Shown: positions 9,922 to 18,895, counted from the first letter of the stretch. The stretch: DNA of 37,417 nucleotides from an uncultured Bacteroidales bacterium (GCA_949296645.1 CASFPH010000020.1:1-37417); one strand, 5' to 3'. Notes: generated from the sequence alone by a model not told the origin. A program made the numbers and translations.

Positions 9922-11133
9922 ATGAACGGATTTTATACTTTTACACTTGCAGCGTCTGTTCTGGCGCTGTCCGCATGTGATTCCGGCGAAGCACGGATGA
10001 AAAAGGCTGAGGAACTTCAGCGTTCAGTACTTACTCTCGATACCCATACTGATACTCCGATGAGGTTGTGGAGAGAGGACTATCACATTGAAAAGGACAA
10101 TCCTTCTGGATGTATCGATTTTCCGAAAATGCGTAAAGGTTCTTTGGACGTGGAATCTTTCGGTATTTTTACCTGGCAGGGTGGAAGGGATACCGCTTTC
10201 TGCAACAAGGCATATCGGAGAGGGTTGGAAACGCTTGCCAAAGTGATGGAACTGCAGGATCGCTTCCCTGATCAGGTTGGAATAGTGAGTACCCCTGACG
10301 ATATGTATCGTCTCAAGCGTGAAGGTCGTCTCGGAATATTGCCTACCATAGAAAACTCCACGCTTATCGGTAACGACATATCGCGTATCGGTGAACTGTA
10401 TGATCGCGGTATAAGGATATTCGGTCTTGTACATTCGTACAATAATGACATATGCGATTCATCTTCTGATAAAAACGGGCCGGAGTTCGGAGGTCTCTCC
10501 GAATTCGGGGAGAATGTGGTCAGGGAACTTAACCGTGTAGGCGGAATCATAGATGTTTCCCACGCAAGCGATTCTACGTTTTTTGATGTCATAAGGCTTT
10601 CCAAAGCACCTGTGGTGGCATCCCATTCATCTGTCAGGGCTGTTGCGGAACATGACAGGAATTTCAGCGACGAAATGCTGGATGCCCTGAAGGAAAACGG
10701 AGGTGTGATACAGATCTGTATCCTTGCGGATTATGTCAGGAACTGTCCGGAGAATCCTGAATATGACAGAAAATATGCGGGATTGAGACGTGCCTACAGG
10801 GAATTGCCTGAAAACGCATCTCAGGAGAAAAGGGATTCGATATTGAATGCTTTGTCAGTACTGAAGGAGGTTTATCCTGATCAGAAGGTCCTTGTGACGG
10901 ATTATGTGGACCATATAGATTATGTCGTCAAAAGAATAGGTATCGATTATGTCGGTATAGGAACCGATTTTGACGGAGGCGGTGGAATAGACGACTGCAA
11001 GGATGCTTCTCAACTTATAAATATAACGGCGGAACTTATGGACAGAGGATATACCAGAGAGGATATAGAAAAAATATGGGGCGGAAATTTCATAAGGGTT
11101 TTCCGTGAGGTTCTTGAATGTGCCGGAAACTGA
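9922..11133 (+). CDS. Lipoprotein membrane dipeptidase (peptidase family M19)
   Basis: This 403-residue M19 (renal dipeptidase-like) zinc enzyme is expected to cleave dipeptides, often with D-residues, at the cell envelope. It has a lipoprotein signal ending LSAC (Cys19). The dinuclear zinc ligands are visible: THTDTP (His42, Asp44), PTIEN (Glu144), DVSH (His214) and ASHSS (His235), and the substrate-side Asp lies in VGIGTDFDGGGG (near 349). Length is normal for the family. The ATG at 9922 is required to keep the signal peptide. It is transcribed divergently from the GH31 gene across a 92-base gap and converges on the S41 protease gene, with which it shares a hairpin terminator. Confidence 0.93.
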   Translation: MNGFYTFTLAASVLALSACDSGEARMKKAEELQRSVLTLDTHTDTPMRLWREDYHIEKDNPSGCIDFPKMRKGSLDVESFGIFTWQGGRDTAFCNKAYRRGLETLAKVMELQDRFPDQVGIVSTPDDMYRLKREGRLGILPTIENSTLIGNDISRIGELYDRGIRIFGLVHSYNNDICDSSSDKNGPEFGGLSEFGENVVRELNRVGGIIDVSHASDSTFFDVIRLSKAPVVASHSSVRAVAEHDRNFSDEMLDALKENGGVIQICILADYVRNCPENPEYDRKYAGLRRAYRELPENASQEKRDSILNALSVLKEVYPDQKVLVTDYVDHIDYVVKRIGIDYVGIGTDFDGGGGIDDCKDASQLINITAELMDRGYTREDIEKIWGGNFIRVFREVLECAGN

Positions 11134-11158
11134 TTGCAGTTAAGCTGAAGAAATAAAG

Positions 11159-11202
11159 AAAGAGGCGGTGTTCAAATGAAAATTATGAAACACTGCCTCT
11201 TT
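11159..11202. terminator. Bidirectional hairpin terminator between convergent genes
   Basis: An AAAGAGGC/GCCTCTTT stem, extended by GTGTT/AACAC after one mismatch, encloses an 18-base loop. A and T runs at the edges suit both strands, so it can end both the dipeptidase (+) and the S41 protease (-) transcripts. Confidence 0.75.
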
Positions 11203-11227
11203 GCGATTTATGTTATTCTGCAGTCTG

Positions 11228-14200
11228 TTATCTTTGCAGTTCCTTCATGATTTCTTCTATTGCCGTATCAAGTTGAGGGTCTTTTCCATACAGCCTGTCG
11301 GTAAAGGTATTTTTTACGTATATGTCCGGTTTTACTCCGGTTTTTTCAAGATCTTCTCCTTTGAGTGAGTAGCATCCCCATGCAGGCATTCTGCAGGAAG
11401 AGCCGTCCAGCAAAGTAACCCCTGATGTGAAAATAATCCATCTGTAAGTTTCCGTACCGACTATTTTCGCTATACCAAGTGTTTTGATTCCGTTGGATGT
11501 CACTTCCGCATCACTCAGGCTGCGTTCGTTGACGATTACCACTATCGGTTTGTCTCCTGGCGTTACGTTAGGATGCGGGTTGCTCTTGAAATCCCTGTAA
11601 CTCCAGTTGAAGTGTGCCTGCTGGCGCAGGAAGTCTATTACTTCCTTGTGTACGTTGCCGCCGTTGTTGTATCGAAGGTCAAGTATCAGTGCATCCTTGT
11701 TTACCACATATGTATGCATGTCCCTAAGGAAAGGTCTGAGGGAACCGTCTGTCATGTCTCTCATGTGGATATAAGCTACACGGCCATTGGTTCTGTCTTC
11801 GACTCTTGCGCGGCAATTGTCTTCCCATTCCGTATACAACATGTTCTTGATGCTCCCATAAGAGATAGTATGCAGTTTTACGTCGAAATCCTTGCCGTTT
11901 CTCTCGAAAGTAAGTTTTATTTCGGTAACGGGAACAGCGGATGCGAAATATTTTTCACGGTTCTGTTTTTCAGATATTCTTATGTCGTTTACGGCTACCA
12001 GCCTGTCTCCGGGTTTGATGTCAGTATCTATATTGTTGGCAGGGGAATCCGTCAGAATCCTGTCAATCACATACGGATCGTTGTTTTTCCAGATGATTCC
12101 GGTTTCTGCGGAGTAAGTTCTGGTTTGCGGCTTTTCTTCTTCGCTACCGCTTGAATTGAATCCAAGATGCGATGAATTGAGTTCTCCAAGCATGTCATTG
12201 AACAGTGTTCTCAGATGTGCCCTGCTTCTTACATATGGGAGGAAAGAGGCATAATAGTCCCTTTTGGCCTTCCAGTCGGTACCGTGGAAATTGACGTCGT
12301 AGAAATTCTGGTCCATTACTGCCCAGCCTTCATGGAACATCTGCGTGAATTCGTCGTCGAGGTCCTTTTCGACATTCTGTGAAATCGATATCTTTTTTGT
12401 CCGCATGAAATTCAGATCAACGTTGAATATGTCTCCGTTACTTATGAAATACAGACCTTTATCAGATGTCGTGAAATATCCTCTTCGGCCCAGGCCTTTT
12501 ATTTCAGCAGGTTTTGCTTCAGGGTTTGATATTTCGAGAGCCTTTATCGCATTTGATGATGAATAAAGCAGCCATTCCCTGTTGCCTGACTTGAATGTGG
12601 CCATAGGGTATCCGTTGTCCGGCATGCTTTCAAGGCGGCGGAATATGTCGTTGTAATCGATGGTTATGTTCGTATTTTGCCTTTTGTTGTCCGAACTGTC
12701 TGCTGCGAACAGTTTGTCGTAGATGTCGGATTTGAACGGTTTCTGGTCGTATCTCTGCAGAGGAAGTCTGTACATGGACCTGTTTCCTCCTCCTCTCGGG
12801 AAAGATGAAGAATAGATGTTTGCGCTTAAGTAAAGGTTTTTGCCGTCAGGAGAGAACAGCGGGCTTCCTTCCGACGATGCGGAGTTTGTCAGGTTATGCA
12901 GGCTGTTGTCAAGGAATGAATAGATGAAAATATCACCTTCGAAAAGATTCATGGCTTCGAATGCAAGGTATGAATCGTCATATGAGAAATTCATTGAATA
13001 TGATCTGAAGGACCAGAATTGTGCATCCGCTATTTTTCTGACCTTGTCTTTTGCCGTTTCGAGGAGCATTACATCCCTGCTCCCGCATATGAAGGCTATT
13101 TTGTCGCCTTTGTGCGATTTTGTCATGGACTGTACGTTTGCATCCTTTTTGTATACTGATTTTTCAGGTTCGCTTCCGTCTGCCTTTATCTTGAAGATAT
13201 TGACATATCCCTTGTCTGTTCTGGTGTAGTATATGGTTTTGTTGTCGCTCCATAATACGTCATCAACCCTCTCGTCGGAAGGGGTGTCCAGAAGTTTGAG
13301 GTATTTGCCTTCAGAGTCCGATACATAAAGAAGTCCTCTGATCGCAAGAGCAAATTTTTTACCGTCAGGTGATACTGCGACCGATGTCGGTTTCTGATTG
13401 TTGAAGGAACGCCTGATTTCCACGTCATTGTCTGCAATGACAATCTGCGGTTCGCTTACCTTTCCTGTTTTTGTGTCCAGACATGTTATCTTGTATTCGA
13501 GCAGGAATACTATCTTCGAGCCGTCATGGCTTATCGACGGGTATTGGAGTGATTGCCTGAATCTGGTAAGCTGCCTGTTGTTCCCGTTTTCATATTTTAC
13601 GATGTTGGATTCCTTGTTGAATCTGTCAGAAACATAATACAGGTTTCCGTCCTTGTCAACCATAGGCCAGGTGTCCTTACCTTCGTAGTCGGTAAGCTGC
13701 CTGAATTCCCCTGAGACCGGATTCCATGATTTTATGTCCGGATTGTGGTCTCCCACATATCTTTTTCTTGTAGGAAAGTTTATGCTTTCCGCAGATTCAT
13801 TGAAATAGAACTCTCCTGTTACAGGATTTTCCACAAGGTTGCTGATGGTGTTGAAATATCCGTCAAACAGCCTTTCAGGAGTTCCGCCTGCGACACTTAC
13901 CTTGTAGGTTGTTTTTATGTTGGCCCTGTTGCTTTCAAAATAGACATATCTGGAATCAGGGCTCCATCCTACAGGCATGTCGCTGCCTTCATGCCATGTC
14001 AGGCGTTTTACTTCACCGCCTTCTACCGGCACGATATATACGTCGTTGTTGCCGTTCACGTCAGACGAAAAAGCCAGATATTTACCGTCAGGAGAGACTT
14101 CGGGCGAATTTTCGTTCCCTCCGAGCGAGACGAATCTCAGGGCTGTTCCTCCTTTTGAATCAACTCTGAATATGTCTCCCCCGTAGGAGAAATAAATCTC

Positions 14201-14317
14201 TTTTGCATCCGGTGACAGGGTCGGCCTGTACGGAAAATGCAGAGTTTCGGCCATGCCGGCATTACCTGCTGCCAATAAAGGAAGCAGGGACAAAAAAGTC
14301 ATGAATTCTTTTTTCAT
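11228..14317 (-). CDS. Tricorn-like S41 family protease
   Basis: This 1029-residue secreted peptidase resembles tricorn protease. After a signal peptide (about 1-23) come two runs of PD40/WD40-like beta-propeller blades (about 25-330 and 330-650; repeated LSPDAKEIYFSYGGDIF and VSPDGKYLAFSS motifs), a helical linker, a PDZ domain (about 740-820, ETGIIWKNNDPYVIDRIL and KPGDRLVAVND), and a C-terminal S41 tail-specific protease fold. The expected nucleophile serine lies in NERSLSDAEVTSNG (near 934). Such proteins probably degrade peptides in the periplasm. It is a single gene whose 3' end faces the dipeptidase. No clear promoter could be assigned upstream. Confidence 0.92.
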   Translation of the reverse strand: MKKEFMTFLSLLPLLAAGNAGMAETLHFPYRPTLSPDAKEIYFSYGGDIFRVDSKGGTALRFVSLGGNENSPEVSPDGKYLAFSSDVNGNNDVYIVPVEGGEVKRLTWHEGSDMPVGWSPDSRYVYFESNRANIKTTYKVSVAGGTPERLFDGYFNTISNLVENPVTGEFYFNESAESINFPTRKRYVGDHNPDIKSWNPVSGEFRQLTDYEGKDTWPMVDKDGNLYYVSDRFNKESNIVKYENGNNRQLTRFRQSLQYPSISHDGSKIVFLLEYKITCLDTKTGKVSEPQIVIADNDVEIRRSFNNQKPTSVAVSPDGKKFALAIRGLLYVSDSEGKYLKLLDTPSDERVDDVLWSDNKTIYYTRTDKGYVNIFKIKADGSEPEKSVYKKDANVQSMTKSHKGDKIAFICGSRDVMLLETAKDKVRKIADAQFWSFRSYSMNFSYDDSYLAFEAMNLFEGDIFIYSFLDNSLHNLTNSASSEGSPLFSPDGKNLYLSANIYSSSFPRGGGNRSMYRLPLQRYDQKPFKSDIYDKLFAADSSDNKRQNTNITIDYNDIFRRLESMPDNGYPMATFKSGNREWLLYSSSNAIKALEISNPEAKPAEIKGLGRRGYFTTSDKGLYFISNGDIFNVDLNFMRTKKISISQNVEKDLDDEFTQMFHEGWAVMDQNFYDVNFHGTDWKAKRDYYASFLPYVRSRAHLRTLFNDMLGELNSSHLGFNSSGSEEEKPQTRTYSAETGIIWKNNDPYVIDRILTDSPANNIDTDIKPGDRLVAVNDIRISEKQNREKYFASAVPVTEIKLTFERNGKDFDVKLHTISYGSIKNMLYTEWEDNCRARVEDRTNGRVAYIHMRDMTDGSLRPFLRDMHTYVVNKDALILDLRYNNGGNVHKEVIDFLRQQAHFNWSYRDFKSNPHPNVTPGDKPIVVIVNERSLSDAEVTSNGIKTLGIAKIVGTETYRWIIFTSGVTLLDGSSCRMPAWGCYSLKGEDLEKTGVKPDIYVKNTFTDRLYGKDPQLDTAIEEIMKELQR

Positions 14318-14391
14318 ATAATCTGTTTTAGGTTTTGTATGATATAATCAGAAGTCTAATTTAACATCATTTTCCGGTTCTTTAAACATTT

Positions 14392-14440
14392 TTCAAAAAA
14401 AATGAACCCTGAAAGTCATATATCCTGCTTTCAGGGTTCA
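14392..14440 (-). terminator. Intrinsic terminator of the Hsp20 gene
   Basis: A perfect 13-base stem (14403-14415 with 14428-14440, TGAACCCTGAAAG) has a 12-base loop. On the minus strand it is followed by a run of T (plus-strand A run from 14395). It lies 24 bases after the hsp20 stop codon. Confidence 0.85.
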
Positions 14441-14464
14441 ATCCAAATCAAGTACAACTATTGA

Positions 14465-14902
14465 TTATTGAATTTCAATGACACGGTTGATTTTAGCTTT
14501 TTCTTCAGCGGAAATTTTCGGAAGTTCGATTGTAAGAATACCGTCATTTACTGAAGCGGAAATTTTTTCCTTATCGACGTTTTCAGGCAATACGAATGTC
14601 TGTTCGAATTTCGAGTAAGAAAATTCGCGACGCAGAAATCTTCTGTTCTCCTTGCTTTCTTCCTTCTTCTCGTTTTTCTTTTCCATGCTGATTACAAGTT
14701 CGTTTTCAGATCCGATATGGATATTGAAATCTTCTTTTGTCATGCCGGGAGCGGCAACTTCCACTTTATAGTCTTTTTCACCTTCAATAACATTGATTGC
14801 AGGGGCATTTGCATTCGCTTTAATCATCCAGTCGTTGTCAAAGAAATCATTAAAGAAACTTGGTAACCAATTCTGATTGTTGTAATTTTTAACAGGTGTC
14901 AT
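14465..14902 (-). CDS. Hsp20/alpha-crystallin family small heat-shock protein
   Basis: This 145-residue ATP-independent holdase binds unfolding proteins in the cytoplasm under stress. The alpha-crystallin domain spans about residues 33-130, with VAAPGMTKEDFNI near 49-61 and the signature ASVNDGILTIELPK at 116-129. The C-terminal IEI (142-144) is the IxI motif used in oligomer assembly. The start is supported by an exact AGGAGG (plus-strand 14911-14916) 8 bases upstream, a strong Shine-Dalgarno that is rare in this phylum and in this window. Upstream lie a candidate sigma-54 promoter and three phased palindromes, and a perfect hairpin terminator follows, so it is a single-gene unit, probably strongly inducible. 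Confidence 0.95.
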   Translation of the reverse strand: MTPVKNYNNQNWLPSFFNDFFDNDWMIKANANAPAINVIEGEKDYKVEVAAPGMTKEDFNIHIGSENELVISMEKKNEKKEESKENRRFLRREFSYSKFEQTFVLPENVDKEKISASVNDGILTIELPKISAEEKAKINRVIEIQ

Positions 14903-14982
14903 GGTTTTATCCTCCTATGATTTTATTATTTATTATTTTCATTTTTCGGTTCCGGGCCGTTCCGGAATCCGATAATGGAAAC

Positions 14983-14998
14983 TGCAAAATGCGTACCC
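14983..14998 (-). promoter_or_regulatory. Candidate sigma-54 (-24/-12) promoter of hsp20
   Basis: On the minus strand the sequence GGGTACGCATTTTGCA fits the sigma-54 consensus TGGYACG-N4-TTGCA at every specified position but the first, with the invariant GG and GC ten bases apart. Transcription would start near 14972, about 70 bases before the start codon. This is a reading of consensus only; it depends on the organism having RpoN. Confidence 0.6.
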
Positions 14999-15043
14999 GT
15001 GCCGAAAATGTGCGAAGTGGTACGTATTCCCTGGGAAAACAGT

Positions 15044-15096
15044 GACAGATTGTCCTGAAGCAGGACAAAATGTCCTGGTTATAAAGACATTTTGTC
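15044..15096. promoter_or_regulatory. Three phased GACA-N3-TGTC palindromes (activator sites)
   Basis: Three 11-base sites, GACAGATTGTC (15044), GACAAAATGTC (15064) and GACATTTTGTC (15086), start 20 and 22 bases apart, close to two helical turns, so they face one side of the DNA. They lie about 70-125 bases upstream of the predicted sigma-54 start, the usual place for enhancer-binding activators. The palindromes are plain in the sequence; the activator is unknown. Confidence 0.6.
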
Positions 15097-15126
15097 TTTC
15101 AGTCTGCCGGCATGTATCATAAAATG

Positions 15127-15201
15127 AAAGAGGGTCGCATCTGAATACACGGTATTTGATGAACCCTCTTTTAGGATATCCGGCTTATGATGCTAAGCCG
15201 G
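15127..15201 (-). terminator. Two hairpins downstream of the MaoC-like gene
   Basis: One hairpin pairs 15180-15187 with 15194-15201 (CCGGCTTA, 6-base loop). The second pairs 15127-15135 with 15163-15171 (AAAGAGGGT/ACCCTCTTT) over a long loop, followed on the minus strand by a T-rich CATTTTAT. Together they probably end the MaoC transcript and insulate the hsp20 control region. Confidence 0.6.
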
Positions 15202-15215
15202 TATTTTTACTGGCA

Positions 15216-15632
15216 TTAGAAGACAGGAGCTCCGAATTCTTTTCTGCTTCTGATTCTTGCCGATACCCTTACATAATCGGTCCCGTTTTCATCTTTGAGA
15301 TAGCAGACCAGTGTGCCTATTGCATTTACGTGGTCTATATCCGTGCAACGGCATTTGATGAGATAATCTTTCCCTACTGCAACAGGCTTGAGGAATATCA
15401 TGTCCTGTTGCAGATAGACGGAGTCTTCTCCAGGCCACATTGTTCCGAATACCTTTGAAAAGGCACATCCGATAAGCATTCCGTAAACGACCTGATATCC
15501 GAATTCGCTTTTTTCTCCTACTGTCCTGTTGAGATGTACTGGATTCTTGTCTCCTGTGAGTTCGGCATATGCTTCCACATCTTGCTGCGTGAAATTAGTC
15601 TTGTACTCGAAGATGTCGTCTATCCTGATCAT
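15216..15632 (-). CDS. MaoC-like hot-dog fold dehydratase/hydratase
   Basis: This 138-residue single hot-dog domain protein is of the MaoC/R-specific enoyl-CoA hydratase type. The hydratase motif is present as TGDKNPVHLN (Asp28 and His33 as the catalytic pair), followed by GYQVVYGMLIGCAFSKVFGT, the conserved glycine-rich helix. These enzymes hydrate trans-2-enoyl-CoA or act on related thioesters; the substrate here is unknown. Length is typical. It starts 49 bases after the stop of the GLUG lipoprotein gene on the same strand, so read-through is possible, but the products are not obviously related. Confidence 0.88.
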   Translation of the reverse strand: MIRIDDIFEYKTNFTQQDVEAYAELTGDKNPVHLNRTVGEKSEFGYQVVYGMLIGCAFSKVFGTMWPGEDSVYLQQDMIFLKPVAVGKDYLIKCRCTDIDHVNAIGTLVCYLKDENGTDYVRVSARIRSRKEFGAPVF

Positions 15633-15681
15633 AACTCTTGTTGTTTAAAGGGTTAATACTTGCATTAAAGATAATCAAAAA

Positions 15682-17790
15682 TTATTTCAATTGCAAATTT
15701 TTTATGACAGGCGGCTTTTGCCCGAGGTCCCAAATGTCCGCGGCATTCCATATGGTCCCGTCTGGAGTGGTGAGAGACGGGACATTTACGGTCAGTGTGC
15801 CGTAATCTGCCTGGTCCGATATTGTTACGGAACTGCTTACAGTTCCCGAACCGTTTCCTTTTACAGGTGCATGTGATGATAGGCATGATGTTATTTTTCC
15901 TGAACTGCTGTATCCGGCTATTCCCCCTAAGCCTGATTCATCACCTGCAACTGTACCCTTGAATATGATTGCGTCAGCTTTGCATCCGTAAATTGAAGAT
16001 ATGCGGTTTGTGTTTATCCCTGCAATTCCACCGAGAGATGTGGTAGGTACATTATCCCGCCCTATGCTGTTCCCTGTTGAGAGACATGCTGTTATCAGTC
16101 CCCTTGTGTTATAGCCTGCAATGCCTCCGCATGTCCTGCGTTCCGTGCCGTCTACTACGTTTCCTATGTCATTGCTTTCTGATACGGACAAATATATGGT
16201 TCCCGCATTGTTGTAACCGGCTATTCCTCCGGCATTGTCTCCTGTAATTGTTATATTTGAGGCTGATGATTCCACGATACGACCTCCGGTTGCGGAGTAT
16301 TTTTCATCGCTGTTCTTTCCTGCTATGCCGCCGGCATTGGCCTGATAACCTGATGCTGCTACGGTAAATACAGGTTGTCCTTCAGCGATTTCCGTACGGC
16401 ATCCCCTTATTGTGCCGTAATTGTCACCGGCGATTCCTCCTGCAGTTCCGTCAGCCGTCGATGTTATCTGTGAAGATATTACGGTGCATCCTGTTACCTG
16501 TATACTGTTGTTGCCGCAGATTCCTCCGGCATATTTTCCGTTTACTGTCGCATTTATTACGGTACATCTTTCGATTTTGCCCCCATTCAGACCGCATACC
16601 GTTCCTGCGAATCCGTTTGAACCAGTGTTCTCAATTACCGGAGACTCGAACGTTACGTCGTATATCCTGGCACCGGCTCCCGTTACGCCGAAAAATCCTG
16701 CATAATCCTTATTCCGCGTGTCAAGTCCGGTGATTTTCTTGCCGTTGCCGTTGAAGTTTCCTCTAAAAGGCATGTCAATCGTGCCTATAGGGGTCCAGTC
16801 ATGTCCTGTGAGATCTATGTTCGCGTCCAGAATGATGTCGGCTTCAAGAAATTCCTGAGATATTATAAGTGATTCGATATCATCGTAACTGTTGATATGT
16901 CTGATTTTATCGGTTGTGAAAACAGGAACGAGAGAGCCTATGTTCAGGATTCTTCCTGCTGTTATTGTGGCTTCTTTGCTTCCTGATTTGGAGAAAGTGC
17001 CACCGTTTCCATCAATGAAGGTGATTGTGAAACCTTCTGTCAGCTTGCCTGGTGCTACTGTCAGATAATAGGATGCGCCTGTTTCGAACGGTCCGTTGAG
17101 TATCACTGATTTTTCGTCTTCTTCCTGTGTTACCGATAATGTTCTGTTTTCACTGTCAATGATTATCGTTCCCGCCAGATCCTCATTTCTGTTGCCTGAA
17201 AATCTTACGGCATTTATGGATGCTGCAGTTTCTGCGGCAACATTTTTGTCAATGGTGAATTTCACTAGTCCGCAAAGATTGTCGAATGTGAAAGTGTTGC
17301 CGTTGCTTACCGCTACGGATGTATTTATGCCGCTTTCGAAACCGTCCTTTACTGCATTTTGTTCTGCCGGCAGATATGTGGTTATGTTGTTTCCGTCATA
17401 TGAGGCCCTGGAGTTGTAAGGGTATATTGCCACATATCCGTCGGATATGTATGCCGTACCGGTGAATATTGCGGACTGTCCGTTTTCAGAAGTTGTGAAT
17501 TCTTCGTTATCGTAAGTTCCTTCTACAGGCTGCGTACCGAATACGGATATTCTGTCTCCCTGTTTCCACAGTACGGTTGCACCCCCGTTTTCCTGTGGCT
17601 GCAGTTCGGTTTTGGTGTCCGGCATGTTTGACAGCGGGTCTTCCGGAAATATGGCGCTGAACCTGATTTCGGTTTTTTCAGGACGGGCTTCTCTTTTCTC
17701 AATGTTGCAGGATTGTACGAGCATTGCTGCTGAAGAGAGCAGAAGCAGTAGTTTTCCGATCTGTTTCATGATGTTTCTGAATTTTACCAT
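15682..17790 (-). CDS. Surface lipoprotein: fimbrillin-like domain plus GLUG repeats
   Basis: This 702-residue predicted exported lipoprotein has a signal with lipobox LVQSC (Cys28). A second ATG at residue 8 gives a more compact signal peptide and is the likelier start. Residues about 35-300 resemble the fimbrillin/Mfa-like fold (for example ENGGATVLWKQGDRISVFG, YVAIYPYNS, ASYYLTVAPG). From about 330 onward there are eight GLUG-type repeats built on AGGIAGxNxxGxIxxC, as in YAGGICGNNS, TAGGIAGDNYGTI, NAGGIAGYNNAGTI and GLGGIAGYSSSGKI, expected to form a beta-helix-like adhesive stalk. The upstream ATG overlaps the stop codon of a 47-residue peptide gene, so the two are translationally linked. 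The role in adhesion is inferred from the family. Confidence 0.85.
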   Translation of the reverse strand: MVKFRNIMKQIGKLLLLLSSAAMLVQSCNIEKREARPEKTEIRFSAIFPEDPLSNMPDTKTELQPQENGGATVLWKQGDRISVFGTQPVEGTYDNEEFTTSENGQSAIFTGTAYISDGYVAIYPYNSRASYDGNNITTYLPAEQNAVKDGFESGINTSVAVSNGNTFTFDNLCGLVKFTIDKNVAAETAASINAVRFSGNRNEDLAGTIIIDSENRTLSVTQEEDEKSVILNGPFETGASYYLTVAPGKLTEGFTITFIDGNGGTFSKSGSKEATITAGRILNIGSLVPVFTTDKIRHINSYDDIESLIISQEFLEADIILDANIDLTGHDWTPIGTIDMPFRGNFNGNGKKITGLDTRNKDYAGFFGVTGAGARIYDVTFESPVIENTGSNGFAGTVCGLNGGKIERCTVINATVNGKYAGGICGNNSIQVTGCTVISSQITSTADGTAGGIAGDNYGTIRGCRTEIAEGQPVFTVAASGYQANAGGIAGKNSDEKYSATGGRIVESSASNITITGDNAGGIAGYNNAGTIYLSVSESNDIGNVVDGTERRTCGGIAGYNTRGLITACLSTGNSIGRDNVPTTSLGGIAGINTNRISSIYGCKADAIIFKGTVAGDESGLGGIAGYSSSGKITSCLSSHAPVKGNGSGTVSSSVTISDQADYGTLTVNVPSLTTPDGTIWNAADIWDLGQKPPVIKNLQLK

Positions 17791-17927
17791 TCGTAGATGT
17801 CTTCACCGAATCCGTTGTGGATTCCTTCGCTTCCGCTTTGACACAGAATACCTTCGCTTATGATTTCCCTGATTTCGCATACTGGCGGAACATAGGTTTC
17901 CTTCTGCATGTTTTCTGAATTTTCCAT
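17784..17927 (-). CDS. Unlisted 47-residue peptide upstream of the fimbrillin/GLUG lipoprotein
   Basis: A short frame from ATG at 17927 to TAA at 17784 encodes 47 residues. It starts MENSENMQKETYVPPVCEI, passes through a Glu/Ile-rich centre, and ends with a conserved-looking EGILCQSGSEG...GFGEDIYEW tail. It has no signal peptide or membrane segment. Short proteins of this shape (YxxP near the start, LCxSG and an acidic aromatic end) are, as far as I recall, frequent next to fimbrillin-like lipoproteins in Bacteroidales. Its last seven bases overlap the first ATG of the following lipoprotein gene. Function unknown: a peptide signal, a surface-protein partner or a small regulator are all possible. 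Confidence 0.7.
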   Translation of the reverse strand: MENSENMQKETYVPPVCEIREIISEGILCQSGSEGIHNGFGEDIYEW

Positions 17928-18039
17928 AGTGAACCGTATTTTTGGATTTTTTAATTTATTTTTATTTATTTGCTTGTTTTGGTTTTCAAGATTTATATGT
18001 TAACATATTTATAATATTTATCAAATATACGCTATTTTA

Positions 18040-18047
18040 TATATTTG
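18040..18047 (+). promoter_or_regulatory. Candidate -7 box of the ThiD-like gene
   Basis: TATATTTG matches the Bacteroidetes -7 consensus TAnnTTTG exactly and lies 41 bases before the ATG at 18089. No good -33 TTTG is seen at the expected distance; the region around it is very AT-rich. Confidence 0.45.
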
Positions 18048-18088
18048 TGTTTGTTTTTTTTTAAAATGTTGAATATAGAGATTATAAA

Positions 18089-18895
18089 ATGAAAAGATAT
18101 CCAATAGTGTTGTGCATTGCCGGAAGCGAACCTCTCGGAAGTGCAGGTGTACAGGCTGATATAAAGGCTGTTTCAGCATGTGGTGCATATGCTGCCGGAG
18201 CCATTACATGCATAGTGAATGAAGATACTGAAAAGATAAAGGAAGTCTTTCCACTTCCTGCCGAGCTAGCCGTGGGGCAAGCTGAATCTGTACTCTCCGA
18301 CATAGGGGCATCTTCAGTGAAGGTCGGTATGCTTTTTACGGCCAGGTTAATCCGTATGGTGGCTGATCTGCTTGGAAAATATCCTCAGGTACCTGCTGTA
18401 ATAGATCCTGTCATGGTGAATACCAGAGGTATAGCTTTAGTTGAGAATGATGCGGTGCAGGCTTACAAGAATGTTCTTATTCCTCTTGCCGATATCATAA
18501 CTCCAAATTACAACGAAGCGAATCTGCTTCTTGGCAGAACCTTTTCTACAGAATCGATGGAACGTGATCTTGCCGAACTGTCGTATGGAAAAGTGTCTGT
18601 GGTAGTAAAATCCGTCCCTGCCTCGGAAGGAAGGATTCTGGACTGCTATTACAATGTGTCCGACGGAAAAGTCAAGGTGTATGACAAGGAGCGTGTAAAT
18701 ACACGCAATCTAAACGGTACCGGATGTTCCTTCTCTTCTTCAATTGCAGCTTTCATAGCACGCGGTTATTCGCTGGATGAATCTCTGGATATGGCAGAAG
18801 ACTATATTTCGGGGGCTATAAGGGAAGGATCCAAATATTCTTTCGGTCATGACTTCGGTCCAGTATGTCATTTCTACAGGGGCATCAGAATATGA
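18089..18895 (+). CDS. thiD: ThiD-like hydroxymethylpyrimidine/phosphomethylpyrimidine kinase
   Basis: This 268-residue ribokinase-family kinase makes HMP-diphosphate for thiamine synthesis by phosphorylating HMP and then HMP-phosphate. It opens with IAGSEPLGSAGVQADIKA (canonical ThiD has AGSDPxGGAG; here Asp is Glu). The second signature TPNYNEANLLLG is at 138-149, and NLNGTGCSFSSSIAA (208-220) holds the GTGC anion hole typical of ThiD and related pyridoxal kinases. Length is normal. It stands alone without other thi genes, so a salvage role or a pyridoxal kinase role is also possible. Its last 11 bases overlap the convergent Sua5 gene. Confidence 0.82.
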   Translation: MKRYPIVLCIAGSEPLGSAGVQADIKAVSACGAYAAGAITCIVNEDTEKIKEVFPLPAELAVGQAESVLSDIGASSVKVGMLFTARLIRMVADLLGKYPQVPAVIDPVMVNTRGIALVENDAVQAYKNVLIPLADIITPNYNEANLLLGRTFSTESMERDLAELSYGKVSVVVKSVPASEGRILDCYYNVSDGKVKVYDKERVNTRNLNGTGCSFSSSIAAFIARGYSLDESLDMAEDYISGAIREGSKYSFGHDFGPVCHFYRGIRI

